Shown here piece by piece: positions 25,963 through 36,176 of a stretch of 64,000 bases of DNA. The DNA is from Alphaproteobacteria bacterium (lineage in GTDB: Bacteria; Pseudomonadota; Alphaproteobacteria; Holosporales; Holosporaceae): contig VGCF01000001.1 of NCBI GenBank assembly GCA_016870135.1, forward strand, positions 1 to 64,000. Reading direction: 5' to 3'. Both the position numbers and the translations under genes were made by a program. The number at the start of each line of letters is the position of its first letter. Positions within the stretch are counted from its first letter, which is position 1. Below the pieces are notes generated by a model. It had not been told where the DNA came from. It saw only the letters and a program-made list of their open reading frames with translations, and ran no database searches.

Positions 25963-27996
25963 TCAAGGCGTTTCATCTACATGGTTGGGCATTTTGCATC
26001 CCAGGGAGATATCGGCAGCAGTCCACCCCCGGTATTCCAAGGCCCGTTTGATTTTTCCAGCCTGCTCAAAAGCCATATCCGACGCGGCCTTTGTCATGGC
26101 GTGATACAATTGGGCATCAGACCATGTGGCCCATGACTCATGATCGCTGTTGCTGTACTCGATGTGCAATAATGGTGATTTTACGGATCTAGGGGTGATG
26201 CCGTGTTTGACGTTGTGTTCCCACTGAATTTGTCGACGGCGTGTGGTTTCCTCCAGTGCGGCCTGCATGGACAACGTTACTTTGTCCGCATATAAGAGGA
26301 CGTGACCACGCACATGACGCGCCGCCCGACCCATGGTTTGAATCAAGGATGTTTTGGATCGCAAATAACCTTCTTTATCTGCGTCCAAAATGGCCACCAG
26401 TTGGCATTCAGGGATATCTAGACCTTCACGCAGCAAGTTAATGCCCACCAAAATATCAAAAATGCCTTTGCGTAAATCTGCAATCAGCGCAATGCGTTCC
26501 AACGTATCAATATCGGCATGCATGTAACGCGCTTTGAATCCCACCTCTGTAAAATATTCAGACAACTGTTCGGCCATGCGCTTGGTTAACGTAGTGACCA
26601 ATATACGGCCCCCCTGGGCAAGGGTTTTTTCAATCTCAGAGCGCAAGTGTTCTATTTGATTGTGACTGGGATGAATGGTGTATTCTGGGTCCAATAATCC
26701 CGTGGGTCGGATGATTTGTTCCACAATGCATTCCGATTGTTCCAGTTCCCACGGCCCAGGTGTAGCAGATACAAACAGGGTGGCGGGACGCATATCATCC
26801 CATTCTTCAAATTTCAATGGACGATTATGACGGCACGATGGCAAGCGAAATCCGTAATGGGCCAAGGTGTTTTTGCGCGTCTGGTCGGCCAGATACATAC
26901 CGCGTAATTGAGGAATGGCGACGTGACTTTCATCCGCGATTACCAGAGCATTTTGGGGTAAATATTCAAACAGGGTAGGGGGAGGTGCACCAAACGGTCT
27001 GCCCGTTAAATAACATGAGTAATTTTCAATGCCGGCACATATTCCTGTGGTTCGCAATGTTTCCAGGTCATAAGTGACGCGTTCTTGTAAACGTTGGGCC
27101 TCGATCAATCGCTGGTCTTCACGCAATTGGATAAGACGCTGAGCCAATTCCTTTTCAATATGAATGATGGCCTGTTGTACGGTGGGCCCTGGGGTTACAA
27201 AGTGGTTATTGGGATAAATGGTGACGTCGTCCAATGCGGCAATTTTTCCACCAGTCAGCACGTCGATTTCATGAATGCTTTCAATCTGTGATCCAAAAAA
27301 GGAAAAGCTCCAGGCGCGATCTTCGTAATGGGCGGGGAAAACGTCGACGCGATCGCCACGAACGCGAAAAGCGCCCCGTTTGAAATCGATGTCATTGCGT
27401 TTGTATTGTAAATCCGATAATTGGCGTAAAAAACCCATCAAGGGCACGTGTTGATCGCGCGCAATGGGCACAGCCAACCCTTGATAAGACTCAATGGCGC
27501 CCAATCCATAAATGCATGATACGCTGGCCACCACCACCACATCTTGACGTTCCAGCAAAGCACGGGTGGCACTGTGGCGCATGCGCTCTATTTGTTCGTT
27601 AATGGTGGCTTCTTTTTCAATATACGTATTGCTGCTGGGCATATAGGCTTCTGGACGGTAATAATCATAATAAGATACGAAATATTCCACTGCATTATGG
27701 GGAAAAAAGGTCTTCATTTCTCCGTACAGTTGAGCAGCCAGCGTTTTGTTCGGCGCCAAAATTAACGTGGTGCGTTGAACGTTTTGAATCACATTGGCCA
27801 TGGTAAAAGTCTTTCCAGACCCTGTAACGCCCAGTAAAACCTGATTTTTTTCACCATTTTCTATGCCCGATGTCAGGGCAGCAATGGCATTTTCTTGATC
27901 ACCAGCGGGTTCAAACGGGGCGTGCAATTGAAAAACGCCTGGACGACGTTGTATGGTTTTACCATACCCTCTGAAAAGTTCTAAACAATCGGTCAT
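25963..27996 (-). CDS. uvrB: Excinuclease ABC subunit B
   Basis: A 677-residue UvrB, the damage-verifying helicase-like subunit of nucleotide excision repair. Walker A GVTGSGKTFTMANV is near residue 58 and the beta-hairpin region is YFVSYYDYYRPEAYMPSSN. Helicase motifs IADESHV, GINLLREGLDIPE and QTMGRAARHVRG follow, with a C-terminal UVR-like helix pair (SDMAFEQAGKIKRALEYR). Length is typical. Confidence 0.97.
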   Translation of the reverse strand: MTDCLELFRGYGKTIQRRPGVFQLHAPFEPAGDQENAIAALTSGIENGEKNQVLLGVTGSGKTFTMANVIQNVQRTTLILAPNKTLAAQLYGEMKTFFPHNAVEYFVSYYDYYRPEAYMPSSNTYIEKEATINEQIERMRHSATRALLERQDVVVVASVSCIYGLGAIESYQGLAVPIARDQHVPLMGFLRQLSDLQYKRNDIDFKRGAFRVRGDRVDVFPAHYEDRAWSFSFFGSQIESIHEIDVLTGGKIAALDDVTIYPNNHFVTPGPTVQQAIIHIEKELAQRLIQLREDQRLIEAQRLQERVTYDLETLRTTGICAGIENYSCYLTGRPFGAPPPTLFEYLPQNALVIADESHVAIPQLRGMYLADQTRKNTLAHYGFRLPSCRHNRPLKFEEWDDMRPATLFVSATPGPWELEQSECIVEQIIRPTGLLDPEYTIHPSHNQIEHLRSEIEKTLAQGGRILVTTLTKRMAEQLSEYFTEVGFKARYMHADIDTLERIALIADLRKGIFDILVGINLLREGLDIPECQLVAILDADKEGYLRSKTSLIQTMGRAARHVRGHVLLYADKVTLSMQAALEETTRRRQIQWEHNVKHGITPRSVKSPLLHIEYSNSDHESWATWSDAQLYHAMTKAASDMAFEQAGKIKRALEYRGWTAADISLGCKMPNHVDETP

Positions 27997-28119
27997 TGTG
28001 CTCTGTTACACCCCGCCTGAATGCTGATGATGACAGGGTAACACATTTTTCCACAGGGCATGGGGTCAAGAGAATCCCCCCTCTGTGGGATGGGTTACCA
28101 CGGGATTTAAGATTAAGTA

Positions 28120-28893
28120 CTAGGAATGTTTTTTTGAAAATGGAGAAATGCTGTTAATGCTGTTAATGCTGGGATGAACAGAAATCACATTGCTTGGCAC
28201 CTGGTTCTGCTTGTTGGGTTCGCGCAAAACATAACCCCGACCCCAAATGGTTTCAATATATTCACGACCCACTGGCCCCAAAATATCCTGCAACTTTCGA
28301 CGGATTTTACACATAAAGACATCGATGATTTTTTCTTCCGGTTCATCCATACCGCTGTAAAGACGGTTTAAAAAGTTGTTTTTGGTCACGGTGGCCCCTT
28401 TACGCACCAACAAAAATTCCAGTATTTGATACTCTTTGCCAGTTAATTGTAATGGACGCCCCGCCACTTCGATATGCTGAGTATCTAGATTCAGTTGTAT
28501 TTCACCCACACGAATAATGGCAGATGAGTGACCCTCTGCCCGTCGGGCTAATGCCTTGATGCGCACGATTAATTCTTCGCTGGCAAAGGGTTTTGTCATG
28601 TAATCATCGGCACCAAAACCCAAGGCTTTGACTTTGTCCTGAATGGATTGAAATCCAGATAACACCAAGATCGGAGAACTGATGGCCGAATCGCGTAATT
28701 TTTGCAACAATTCATGGCCATTCATATCTGGCAAGCCAATATCCAGAATAATGACGTCATAATCATAAATTTTACCGATTTGAAAGGCTTCTTCTCCTGT
28801 TGTAATACAGTCGCAGAATAAATTTTCATCGCGTAAAAAGCGGGTAATTAGCTCGCCAGTGACTTGATCGTCTTCAACCAAAAGAATTTTCAT
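28120..28893 (-). CDS. ctrA: Cell-cycle response regulator CtrA
   Basis: A 257-residue OmpR-type regulator: receiver domain with MKILLVEDD, phosphoacceptor Asp in VIILDIGLPDMNG, Lys in YMTKPFASEEL. The DNA-binding winged helix carries SGMDEPEEKIIDVFMCKIRRK and WGRGYVLREP, the pattern specific to alphaproteobacterial CtrA. The C-terminal tail after residue 230 is Ser/Asn-rich and unconserved. AAGGAAA precedes the start. In Caulobacter it controls the cell cycle and represses the origin; I saw no clear TTAA-N7-TTAA box in the 420 bp upstream. Confidence 0.95.
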   Translation of the reverse strand: MKILLVEDDQVTGELITRFLRDENLFCDCITTGEEAFQIGKIYDYDVIILDIGLPDMNGHELLQKLRDSAISSPILVLSGFQSIQDKVKALGFGADDYMTKPFASEELIVRIKALARRAEGHSSAIIRVGEIQLNLDTQHIEVAGRPLQLTGKEYQILEFLLVRKGATVTKNNFLNRLYSGMDEPEEKIIDVFMCKIRRKLQDILGPVGREYIETIWGRGYVLREPNKQNQVPSNVISVHPSINSINSISPFSKKHS

Positions 28894-29316
28894 TTTTTTT
28901 TCCTTAGTAAGTGTTATCTATGTTATAGCAAACGAATTCTTTCAAAAGGTTTAATATAATCATGGTTCCTTTTTTTAAACGCATTCTATCATCAGGTCAA
29001 TATGCTTAAAATGCAGTTTTTTGTATTTTTTCTCTCGTAAATCATTGTTTTCTTTGGATTTTTTAGATTTCGGGTGATTTTCCGTCCGAGGTGTTAATAT
29101 TTAAAATTGCTTATATATTTTTTTATTTTTTTATAAAAGCTTTTAACTTAAAAAAGTGTACATTTTTAATATTGCGAATTGTTTAATTGTACGCCAGTTG
29201 TGTAAAAAATGAAGAGGCTGGGCGATCACAAAAAGAAAGGAATGGAATCATGGGCTATTGGATTCATTTTATGTTGACAAGAGGTGCGCAGATGATTTAT
29301 ATTATTGAAGTAGATT
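28894..29316. other. AT-rich region between ctrA and tRNA-Phe
   Basis: No open frame with coding character. It must contain the ctrA promoter (a TATAAC hexamer lies about 46 bp upstream of the ATG) and, at its right end, the tRNA-Phe promoter listed separately. Long A and T runs are frequent. Confidence 0.5.
29274..29302 (+). promoter_or_regulatory. Promoter of tRNA-Phe
   Basis: Consensus TTGACA at 29274-29279 and TTATAT at 29297-29302 with exactly 17 bp between them, ending 14 bp before the mature tRNA 5' end. This is the best sigma-70-like promoter in the window. Confidence 0.75.
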
Positions 29317-29389
29317 GCCCGAGTAGCTCAGTTGGTAGAGCAAAGGTCTGAAAAACCTTGTGTCGCTGGTTCGATTCCGGCCTCGGGCA
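29317..29389 (+). tRNA. tRNA-Phe (GAA), CCA not encoded
   Basis: Cloverleaf with acceptor stem GCCCGAG/CTCGGGC, D-arm GCTCAGTTGGTAGAGC, anticodon stem AAGGT/ACCTT around loop CTGAAAA (anticodon GAA), and T-arm GCTGGTTCGATTCCGGC. The discriminator A is followed by CGA rather than CCA, so the 3' end must be added enzymatically. Confidence 0.95.
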
Positions 29390-29616
29390 CGAAAATATGC
29401 ATTTTATTTAAAAACACTTTTATTCATTTGTATAAACTGTATAAATAACCTGTCGGAAAAATATAAAGTACATTTTTTTGTATATTTTGTTAAAAAATGA
29501 TTTTACTTTTTTGTAAATGAAACCAAAAATTTTGAAAATGGTGGCCAGAACTCTTAAAGGTTTTTCCACAATGGTCCTGAATTCGAAAGTTTTTACAAAA
29601 TAGGGTATAGTAAGTC

Positions 29617-31254
29617 ATGGTTTTTTTAGATCCTGTGGTGCCCATGCGCATAACACTGAACAAAAATAATGGTTTACAACGGGGGTATGTTGCCCTGTTT
29701 CTTTTGCTGTCAGGCCCTGTTTTTTCTGATCCTAAATCCACCCAATCTATGGTGCAAAAGCAGATGCTGGATCGGTCAAAATCGTCTAATCAGTCAGAGG
29801 CCCAGTGGATGGCCTTTTTACTGCGCTGTATGAAAATCATTCAAAAGTATTATGTTGACCCTATTGATCAAGAAGCATTAATCCATGGCGCCATCAGAGG
29901 AATGTGTTATGCGGCTGATCCCCATTCTTTCTTTTTCAGCGAAAAGGAATGCGCCCGTTTAGAAGAACAGTACAAGGGGGCTTTTGGAGGCATCGGCGTG
30001 GTGATGAATGTGGATCGTTTAGGTCGAATGCAAATTGTGTCTTGTCTGGATTATTCGCCGGCTGCCACAGCAGGCATTTTATCAGGGGATGTGATTATTG
30101 CTGTTGATGATGTGGTTTTGGGTCAATTCGAGGGAATTTCCAAGGTTTCCGAACGCATGCGGGGCAAACCAGGCACCATTGTTAAATTAACCATAGAACG
30201 CAAAGGTCAGACCAGGCGACTGAGTTTCAAGATAAAACGCACGAATATCATATCCGGTCTTTCTGTCAAACATCATATCAGCAATGGTGTCGCCATTATT
30301 CGTATGGCCAGTTTTGATGGCCAAACCCCAGATTTGTTGAAAAAAGCTATTTTAGATATCCAAAAAACCTTGAAAAACGAGCTGAAAGGGTATGTGATTG
30401 ATCTGAGAAGAAATTCAGGCGGTATGTTTGATTCCGCCGTTCAATGTTGCCAGTTGTTCATTGATAAAGGGGTTTTGGTCCGTTCCAAGGGGCGCCCTGA
30501 AATACCAGAAGAGGTGACGTATGCTGTACCAGGATTGGCCCTTGTGCACCACCCTACGCCGCCCGTGGTGATTGTGATTGATGAGGGAACGGCTTCGGCT
30601 GCAGAAATTATGGTCGGGGCATTGCAAGATTATAAAAAAGCGATTGTTCTGGGGGTGTCTTCCTATGGTAAAGGATCCACCCAAGAGGTTATTCCATTGG
30701 ATGGCCATTCTGGCGCCATAAAATTAACCATATCCCGTTGGTATACACCGTTAACCCGCAGACCTATCCAGGGTCACGGCATTGTTCCCGATATTGTCAC
30801 AGAGCAAATGCCTTGGACACCAGCCGTACAAAAGCCTGATTTGGTGATCAGAGAGCGCAATGTATCTGGAACCTTGCGTCCCAAAGCATTGAATACTGAC
30901 CCTGCACAATCTGCCGCGTCTTTGGATGATCCAAACCAGACCCCATCATCTTCGAATGAACAAAAACCTGAACCCCCCTATGATCATCAAATGACCCGTG
31001 CCATAGAATTGGTTTCTACCATCCATCTGTTAGGACAAGGACAGTTTTTTACCGCACGCAAACAGTCTGCTCCGTCTACAATTCATCCCCATCACGTCAA
31101 TGGGAGATTGGACAATGGGGTAGTGGAAAAACCACAAAGGGAAAAACCAGCATCACCCCAATCTATGAAAAAGACAGAATCAACTCAGGCAGAATCACTG
31201 CAATCTATGACAAAACCAGCATCGCCCCAATCTATGAAAAAGGGTACAGATTAA
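29617..31254 (+). CDS. ctpA: C-terminal processing protease (S41 family)
   Basis: A 545-residue periplasmic protease. A hydrophobic signal segment (GYVALFLLLSGPVFS) lies near residues 23-37; the ATG at 29644 may be the true start. PDZ domain at about 110-190 (FGGIGVVMN ... AGILSGDVIIAVDD), then the catalytic domain with Ser in EGTASAAEIMVGAL and Lys in SYGKGSTQ. The last 60 residues are a low-complexity tail with repeated PASPQSMKK units, absent from typical family members. It may process envelope proteins. Confidence 0.93.
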   Translation: MVFLDPVVPMRITLNKNNGLQRGYVALFLLLSGPVFSDPKSTQSMVQKQMLDRSKSSNQSEAQWMAFLLRCMKIIQKYYVDPIDQEALIHGAIRGMCYAADPHSFFFSEKECARLEEQYKGAFGGIGVVMNVDRLGRMQIVSCLDYSPAATAGILSGDVIIAVDDVVLGQFEGISKVSERMRGKPGTIVKLTIERKGQTRRLSFKIKRTNIISGLSVKHHISNGVAIIRMASFDGQTPDLLKKAILDIQKTLKNELKGYVIDLRRNSGGMFDSAVQCCQLFIDKGVLVRSKGRPEIPEEVTYAVPGLALVHHPTPPVVIVIDEGTASAAEIMVGALQDYKKAIVLGVSSYGKGSTQEVIPLDGHSGAIKLTISRWYTPLTRRPIQGHGIVPDIVTEQMPWTPAVQKPDLVIRERNVSGTLRPKALNTDPAQSAASLDDPNQTPSSSNEQKPEPPYDHQMTRAIELVSTIHLLGQGQFFTARKQSAPSTIHPHHVNGRLDNGVVEKPQREKPASPQSMKKTESTQAESLQSMTKPASPQSMKKGTD

Positions 31255-31373
31255 ATCCGGGCTTGTGCCTTGGGGCGAGAAGCCCCTTGGTCCACCATCC
31301 CATCCACTGGAATAGGTCAGAAAGACCTGTCCTTATGTTCGGCCAATAGAGCGCTAAGCGCAGGTAAAGAGAT

Positions 31374-32030
31374 CTACTGGTCATCGTTATGAAAATCTGT
31401 CAATAACTGTAACAGGCTGTCACAATTACCGGCTTTGACTTTTGGGTGCTCGTAATGATCGGCTTGTTGGCTGACAGAAACAGGCAAACATCCTGCGTAA
31501 TGGGCGCACATCATATCCACAACCGAATCACCCACAAACCAGATATCACGAGACGCTGACATATTATTTTGCGCCAACGCATGGAGCAGGGGTGTTGTAG
31601 ATGGTTTATCTTCGGGTGTATCCCCAGACCCAATGGCGCAATAAAACACATGGGATAAATTCAAATGTTGGATTTCTTTGCGCAGTCGATTACCACCTTT
31701 GTTGCTGACAATGGCCATAGGAATTTTTTTACGATGCAACCATGTTACCAGAGAGTGCGCTTGGGGCATCAACTTTAATTCAGAATAGGTTGTATGGTTA
31801 AAAAACACGGATTCTGCTACGCCAATATCGGATGGAGAAACAATGCTGGCCAGAAAAGATCGAATGGTTAGAGAGGGCTTTTGGTAAAATTCATCCAGAG
31901 TCATGGGCTTGCGATTAAAGGCAGAACACACAGCATTCAGTGCCTGCAAGGTATCATGGGTGGTGTCAACCAAAGTATTATCCCAATCAAATAATACAGC
32001 GCTGGGCAGACGGCTTGGTTTTATGGTCAT
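31374..32030 (-). CDS. gph: HAD-family hydrolase (phosphoglycolate phosphatase-like)
   Basis: A 218-residue HAD phosphatase. Motif I reads LFDWDNTLVDT, motif II IVSNKGG, the motif III lysine is in EDKPST and motif IV is FVGDSVVDM. The cap is the C1 helical type. Gph removes phosphate from 2-phosphoglycolate, but HAD substrates cannot be assigned reliably from sequence. It is convergent with ctpA. Confidence 0.85.
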   Translation of the reverse strand: MTIKPSRLPSAVLFDWDNTLVDTTHDTLQALNAVCSAFNRKPMTLDEFYQKPSLTIRSFLASIVSPSDIGVAESVFFNHTTYSELKLMPQAHSLVTWLHRKKIPMAIVSNKGGNRLRKEIQHLNLSHVFYCAIGSGDTPEDKPSTTPLLHALAQNNMSASRDIWFVGDSVVDMMCAHYAGCLPVSVSQQADHYEHPKVKAGNCDSLLQLLTDFHNDDQ

Positions 32031-32141
32031 AAAAATTCAACATATCCTTTTTATCTAGCATAGAATTATTCCAGGGGAGGTGCAAATCCTGAAAAACCGC
32101 TGCGCAGGGTTTCCCTATGGGCAGAGGATCAGCAGGATGCC

Positions 32142-34022
32142 TTAGTACCACAAAAAAGAGGCCAATTGAGATATTTTTTCACGACAGTTTTTTTGATCAT
32201 AAGCTCTGACAGGGGAGGGTAAGTCTCCTGAACGCAATTGAGACGATGCCATCACTTGAAAAGACTTGATGGTGCGCAAGATGTGATAAATGTTAGAATA
32301 TTCCAGCTGTGACATGATGCCTCTTTTGTGCAATTGTTGAGCAATGGAACGCTGTTGTTGGGCTTGTGCAAAAGACACAGGTGCATTACCCCCTAATCGT
32401 GGTGTCATCAAAAAGATCGCCGATGTGATGTTGTCACTTTGCTGATAATTAGAGGTAAAGTATTGTAGCAATGGGACGTTCTGCAACAATGGAAAACCGC
32501 CTTTGCTCTCGTTGCGCTGTTGGGTTTGGATACCAGACAGCACAATGGTTTGACCCAGCATGGCTTTGACGGTGGTCGAGACCTTGCTCCTCTGGATTTG
32601 AATCAATTGGTTGGATATCCCGATACCAGAGTTTGGCAGGTTCACAAAATCTGAACCCACCAGCGTAATTTCCAGCACCACTTCTCCTGTTTCAGACAGA
32701 GAAACCGGACGAATTTCTATTTTCATACCAGCATCAATGGATGCCGTTGCTGCACCGGTCAAGTTCCCTGCTGTGGAACCCGTATACTGAGCTCCCTGCA
32801 GAAAATAGGCAGAATGACCAAGGGTTGTTGATAAACTGGCGCGCGATACCAATTCCACTTTTGATCGGCCAGAGTTGGCAATATTCAGACTGTACTGCAT
32901 GGCAAAAGGCGTGATGCCATAGGCCAGAACAGAGGTGGTGCTGGTGGTGCTGATGTTATTGGCTTTGGCAAACTTTTTAGCAATATTCCACTGTGGCGAA
33001 GCACTAAGGTTACCCGCTGTATCCCCAATACCCCCCAACACAACTTGCAAGCTGTTAAAAATATTTTGCCCCCTGCTTTCTGTTTTTTGATCAGAATAAC
33101 TGATCAGCGTCGTATCAAAAATCAACGATGGGGGAGAGTCCGCGCTTGTTTTTGTATCCAGGTTTTTATCGTCATTCCCTTTTTTACTTTCAAAAGATGA
33201 AAATTCAGAGTTGGGCCGCAGACCTGATGCCTCTGTACTGGGTGCTGACCCCCCCATCAACTGAATGCGCGTTCCTGTTTTTTCCCACTGATCCAGACGC
33301 TGTTTCATCACAGCAATATCCGATTGGTTTTTGCCAACCAATTGACTATAGGCATTGAGGTATTGGTCTGCCTTTGCTTTTTCTCCTGCGGCGGCACAAA
33401 TCATGGCTGCCGATCGAATGATTTCTGGTTTTTTTGGACACATTTTTGCCGCTTTTTCAATAAATGTCAGAGCCACAGGCAAGTCATAAGCATAGTATGA
33501 GGCATAAGCCAGAGAATAGATTACATTTGAGTTAGAGGAGCATAGGGCATATGCTTCGACGAAATATTTCTGAGCTTCTTTGTATTTCGACATTTTTAAC
33601 GCATTTAATCCGCGCAAATAATGGGTCAACCACAAGGATGGATCCAAATCCATGGCTGTTCGATACGCAATTTCAATGAGCTCTTTACAATCGTCTTGAC
33701 CGGTATCCAACAAAGATTCATAAATAAATGCATTCAATAAGTGCAAAGCCGCATTTCGGGGTTCGATATTGATGGATTGATTAACGTACAGAGAGGCTTC
33801 TTTGAATTGGCCTTGCTGGATCAAGGCGTTGACTTTGGGTAGAGAGAAAAAAGGAGGGAAGGAAACGGGCCCCTGTTTCAAAAAATCCATGGGTCCAGGT
33901 TTACCCGATGGCACGACAACCAGCCGTTGTTTTCGATTTTGACACCCTTGTTGTACAAACAAAGACAACCCCAGTGCCATCATTGTCTTCCAGAATACAC
34001 GATCCATCATATACTGTTTCAT
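32142..34022 (-). CDS. TPR-secretin fusion protein, second of a tandem pair
   Basis: A 626-residue protein. The N-terminal signal ends in a lipobox-like FVQQGC (Cys27; the -3 and -2 positions are unusual). Tetratricopeptide-like helices span about 60-245 (ALHLLNAFIYESLL, LTHYLRGLNALKMSKYKEAQ). A polar linker leads to a secretin-type C-terminal domain with IEIRPVSLSETGEVVLEITL, GQTIVLSGI and FPLLQNVPLLQYFTS. It ends in FLWY, an aromatic C-terminus as in outer-membrane barrels. It lies 11 bp downstream of a paralogue. Secretins form outer-membrane pores for type II/III secretion or pili; no partner genes are nearby. Confidence 0.8.
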   Translation of the reverse strand: MKQYMMDRVFWKTMMALGLSLFVQQGCQNRKQRLVVVPSGKPGPMDFLKQGPVSFPPFFSLPKVNALIQQGQFKEASLYVNQSINIEPRNAALHLLNAFIYESLLDTGQDDCKELIEIAYRTAMDLDPSLWLTHYLRGLNALKMSKYKEAQKYFVEAYALCSSNSNVIYSLAYASYYAYDLPVALTFIEKAAKMCPKKPEIIRSAAMICAAAGEKAKADQYLNAYSQLVGKNQSDIAVMKQRLDQWEKTGTRIQLMGGSAPSTEASGLRPNSEFSSFESKKGNDDKNLDTKTSADSPPSLIFDTTLISYSDQKTESRGQNIFNSLQVVLGGIGDTAGNLSASPQWNIAKKFAKANNISTTSTTSVLAYGITPFAMQYSLNIANSGRSKVELVSRASLSTTLGHSAYFLQGAQYTGSTAGNLTGAATASIDAGMKIEIRPVSLSETGEVVLEITLVGSDFVNLPNSGIGISNQLIQIQRSKVSTTVKAMLGQTIVLSGIQTQQRNESKGGFPLLQNVPLLQYFTSNYQQSDNITSAIFLMTPRLGGNAPVSFAQAQQQRSIAQQLHKRGIMSQLEYSNIYHILRTIKSFQVMASSQLRSGDLPSPVRAYDQKNCREKISQLASFLWY

Positions 34023-34033
34023 AATGCTCCTTT

Positions 34034-35884
34034 TTAAAAATAGAAAAAGCTGGTGGATAGGTTGCTTAATCGCTCTGACAATGGCTCTAACTGGTTTTCG
34101 GGGATGACCAGCGCATCGCTAGATTGGCAACCGTTGACTAGGGACATCTTGCCCAAATGATTTAAAATCAAGGCATAAGTCGAGGGACCAGAATAGGTAA
34201 ATCCAGAGGGATCAGCCATATGCAACTCTTTAAAGACCTCGTTTTGATCTGGCATTTTGGTGTACGCCGTTTTGGCTTGACCGCCCAACTGAACGCTGAG
34301 AAGATATAATATCGTCGCTTCTGCACTGGTATTATTCACCGCAGAGAAGAAGTATTGCAAAATAGGGATATTACCCAGAACTGGGAATCTGGAATCAGCA
34401 ACTTTTTTGATGGTTGTTTTTAATCCACCCACGATGATGGTTTGACCGGCATACGCTTTGACAATGGTGGATATTTTAGAACTGTTGACTTGCACCAACT
34501 GGTTTTCTAACCCTTGAGACACGGCAGATTGAGATAACACTCTGCTGCCCCCAGCACCCACAGCCGCTGCTGACGTCATGGTTATATCCAATGTAATCAG
34601 ACCATCTTCTGTAATATTGATGGGCTTTACTTCCAGTTTATCCCCTGCATCAATGGTCACCAAAGATCCACCAGCCGGTGCCGCCTGGATAATGTTACCC
34701 GCGAAAAAGGCCGCTGGTTTACCCATGAGTGTAGAAATGGTTGGTCGAGAAGCGTAGGTGGCAATGGATCGCGATGCATTGGCAATATTCAGGGCATAAT
34801 TCAAGGCCGCCGGCGTGATGTTGTAATTAAACGTGTGCCCCTTTAACTGCGCTGATGGGTCGGAATTGGTAGTACTTTTAATATTGACCCCTTGCCTTCC
34901 CCACCAAAATAACGGTTTTGCACCTGTAGAATTGGCGGTTGATCCCCCCAGCACGACTGACAGAGGATTGGTCACATTTTTGACTTGATCATAGGCATTA
35001 AATACGTTGTTGCCTTTTTGCTGATTGTTACTTTGGTTCACCAACAAAATATACCCATTCAAAATAATGCTGGGCACGTCATCGCTTTCTTTTTTATCGC
35101 CTTTATTATCTTCTTTTTTATCGTCCTCCGTGCCAGCCATCCGTGTAATTTTACTGTTGGCGTGCAACCCTTTCCAATATTCTATTCTGCTCTTGATGTG
35201 CAGCAAATCTCCTTTGCTGGCTTTTCCAGCCCATTTTTCATAACAGTCAAAGGCGACCTGACTGTCTTGAAAATGGCCGCTGGCCGCGTAAATCACAGAG
35301 GCCGTTCGGTAATACAAGGGGTTATTTGCGCACAAGGACAGGGCTTTTTTAATAGAGCAATACGCTGTTTTAATATCCCCATTGCGATAAGAGGCGCATG
35401 CCAATACATACAACAGTTTAGGCTCATCAGGACGCATCATCACACCTTGGGCAAAGTGACGTTGTGCCATAAAGGCGTCCCCCTGGGATAAATACTGTTG
35501 GCCCAATAAATAATGGGCTGCGGGATTAGACTGATCGGCGGTCAGCGCGGCTTGATAAGCCACCGTTGCCATTTTTCCTGCGTTGCTCTCTCCTAACTGG
35601 GCTCTGGATTCCCAGATGAACCCTTGGGCAATGTGAAGGGCCGAACAGTTTGGATAATTTTCCAATGTTTTATTGATGTAACTGGATGCTTCGCTGAGTT
35701 GGTTTTTCTGAACAAAGCCAAGCAACAGTGCCAAGGAAAAAGAGCTTGGGAACTGAGAATGCAAGTCTTTTAAAAAAGACATTTTATCGGAATAGATCAG
35801 TGATTTTTTTGAAACGACTTTATCTGATTTAGAGCACCCTGCAACGATTAGACAGAGGATGTTGGCCAAATACCATCTTTTCAT
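34034..35884 (-). CDS. TPR-secretin fusion lipoprotein, first of a tandem pair
   Basis: A 616-residue paralogue of the downstream gene. Signal peptide with lipobox VAGC (Cys17), TPR-like region to about residue 245 (AAHYLLGQQYLSQGDAFMAQ), an Asp/Lys-rich linker, then the secretin domain: LEVKPINITEDGLITLDITM, GQTIIVGGLKT and FPVLGNIPILQYFFS. The last residues are SFFYF. Order and size match the partner, so the pair arose by tandem duplication and has diverged strongly. A joint pore or two alternative pores are possible. The fusion of TPRs and a secretin in one lipoprotein is uncommon. Confidence 0.82.
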   Translation of the reverse strand: MKRWYLANILCLIVAGCSKSDKVVSKKSLIYSDKMSFLKDLHSQFPSSFSLALLLGFVQKNQLSEASSYINKTLENYPNCSALHIAQGFIWESRAQLGESNAGKMATVAYQAALTADQSNPAAHYLLGQQYLSQGDAFMAQRHFAQGVMMRPDEPKLLYVLACASYRNGDIKTAYCSIKKALSLCANNPLYYRTASVIYAASGHFQDSQVAFDCYEKWAGKASKGDLLHIKSRIEYWKGLHANSKITRMAGTEDDKKEDNKGDKKESDDVPSIILNGYILLVNQSNNQQKGNNVFNAYDQVKNVTNPLSVVLGGSTANSTGAKPLFWWGRQGVNIKSTTNSDPSAQLKGHTFNYNITPAALNYALNIANASRSIATYASRPTISTLMGKPAAFFAGNIIQAAPAGGSLVTIDAGDKLEVKPINITEDGLITLDITMTSAAAVGAGGSRVLSQSAVSQGLENQLVQVNSSKISTIVKAYAGQTIIVGGLKTTIKKVADSRFPVLGNIPILQYFFSAVNNTSAEATILYLLSVQLGGQAKTAYTKMPDQNEVFKELHMADPSGFTYSGPSTYALILNHLGKMSLVNGCQSSDALVIPENQLEPLSERLSNLSTSFFYF

Positions 35885-36176
35885 AAGCCTATCGGTCTTT
35901 CCTTAGAAAACTTATTGTAAAATCTATCGGTAATCGATGGGCAAGTCAATGAATAAAAAGATATATTTTTTACATTATATTTTTGAATAGTTTATTTTTA
36001 CTAAAAAAAAGTAAAAATGATACTCTAACAAAAATATTCGATTTTTTTAAAAACACTGCGGGGTTAACGCCTTTGAAAAAGATTTTTTAACTTTTTATGG
36101 ATCTTATTCTGAATTTTGAAAAAACCCCCAGATCCTGTTACTCTAGAGTGACAAAATTGCTCTGGCATCGTTTAAA

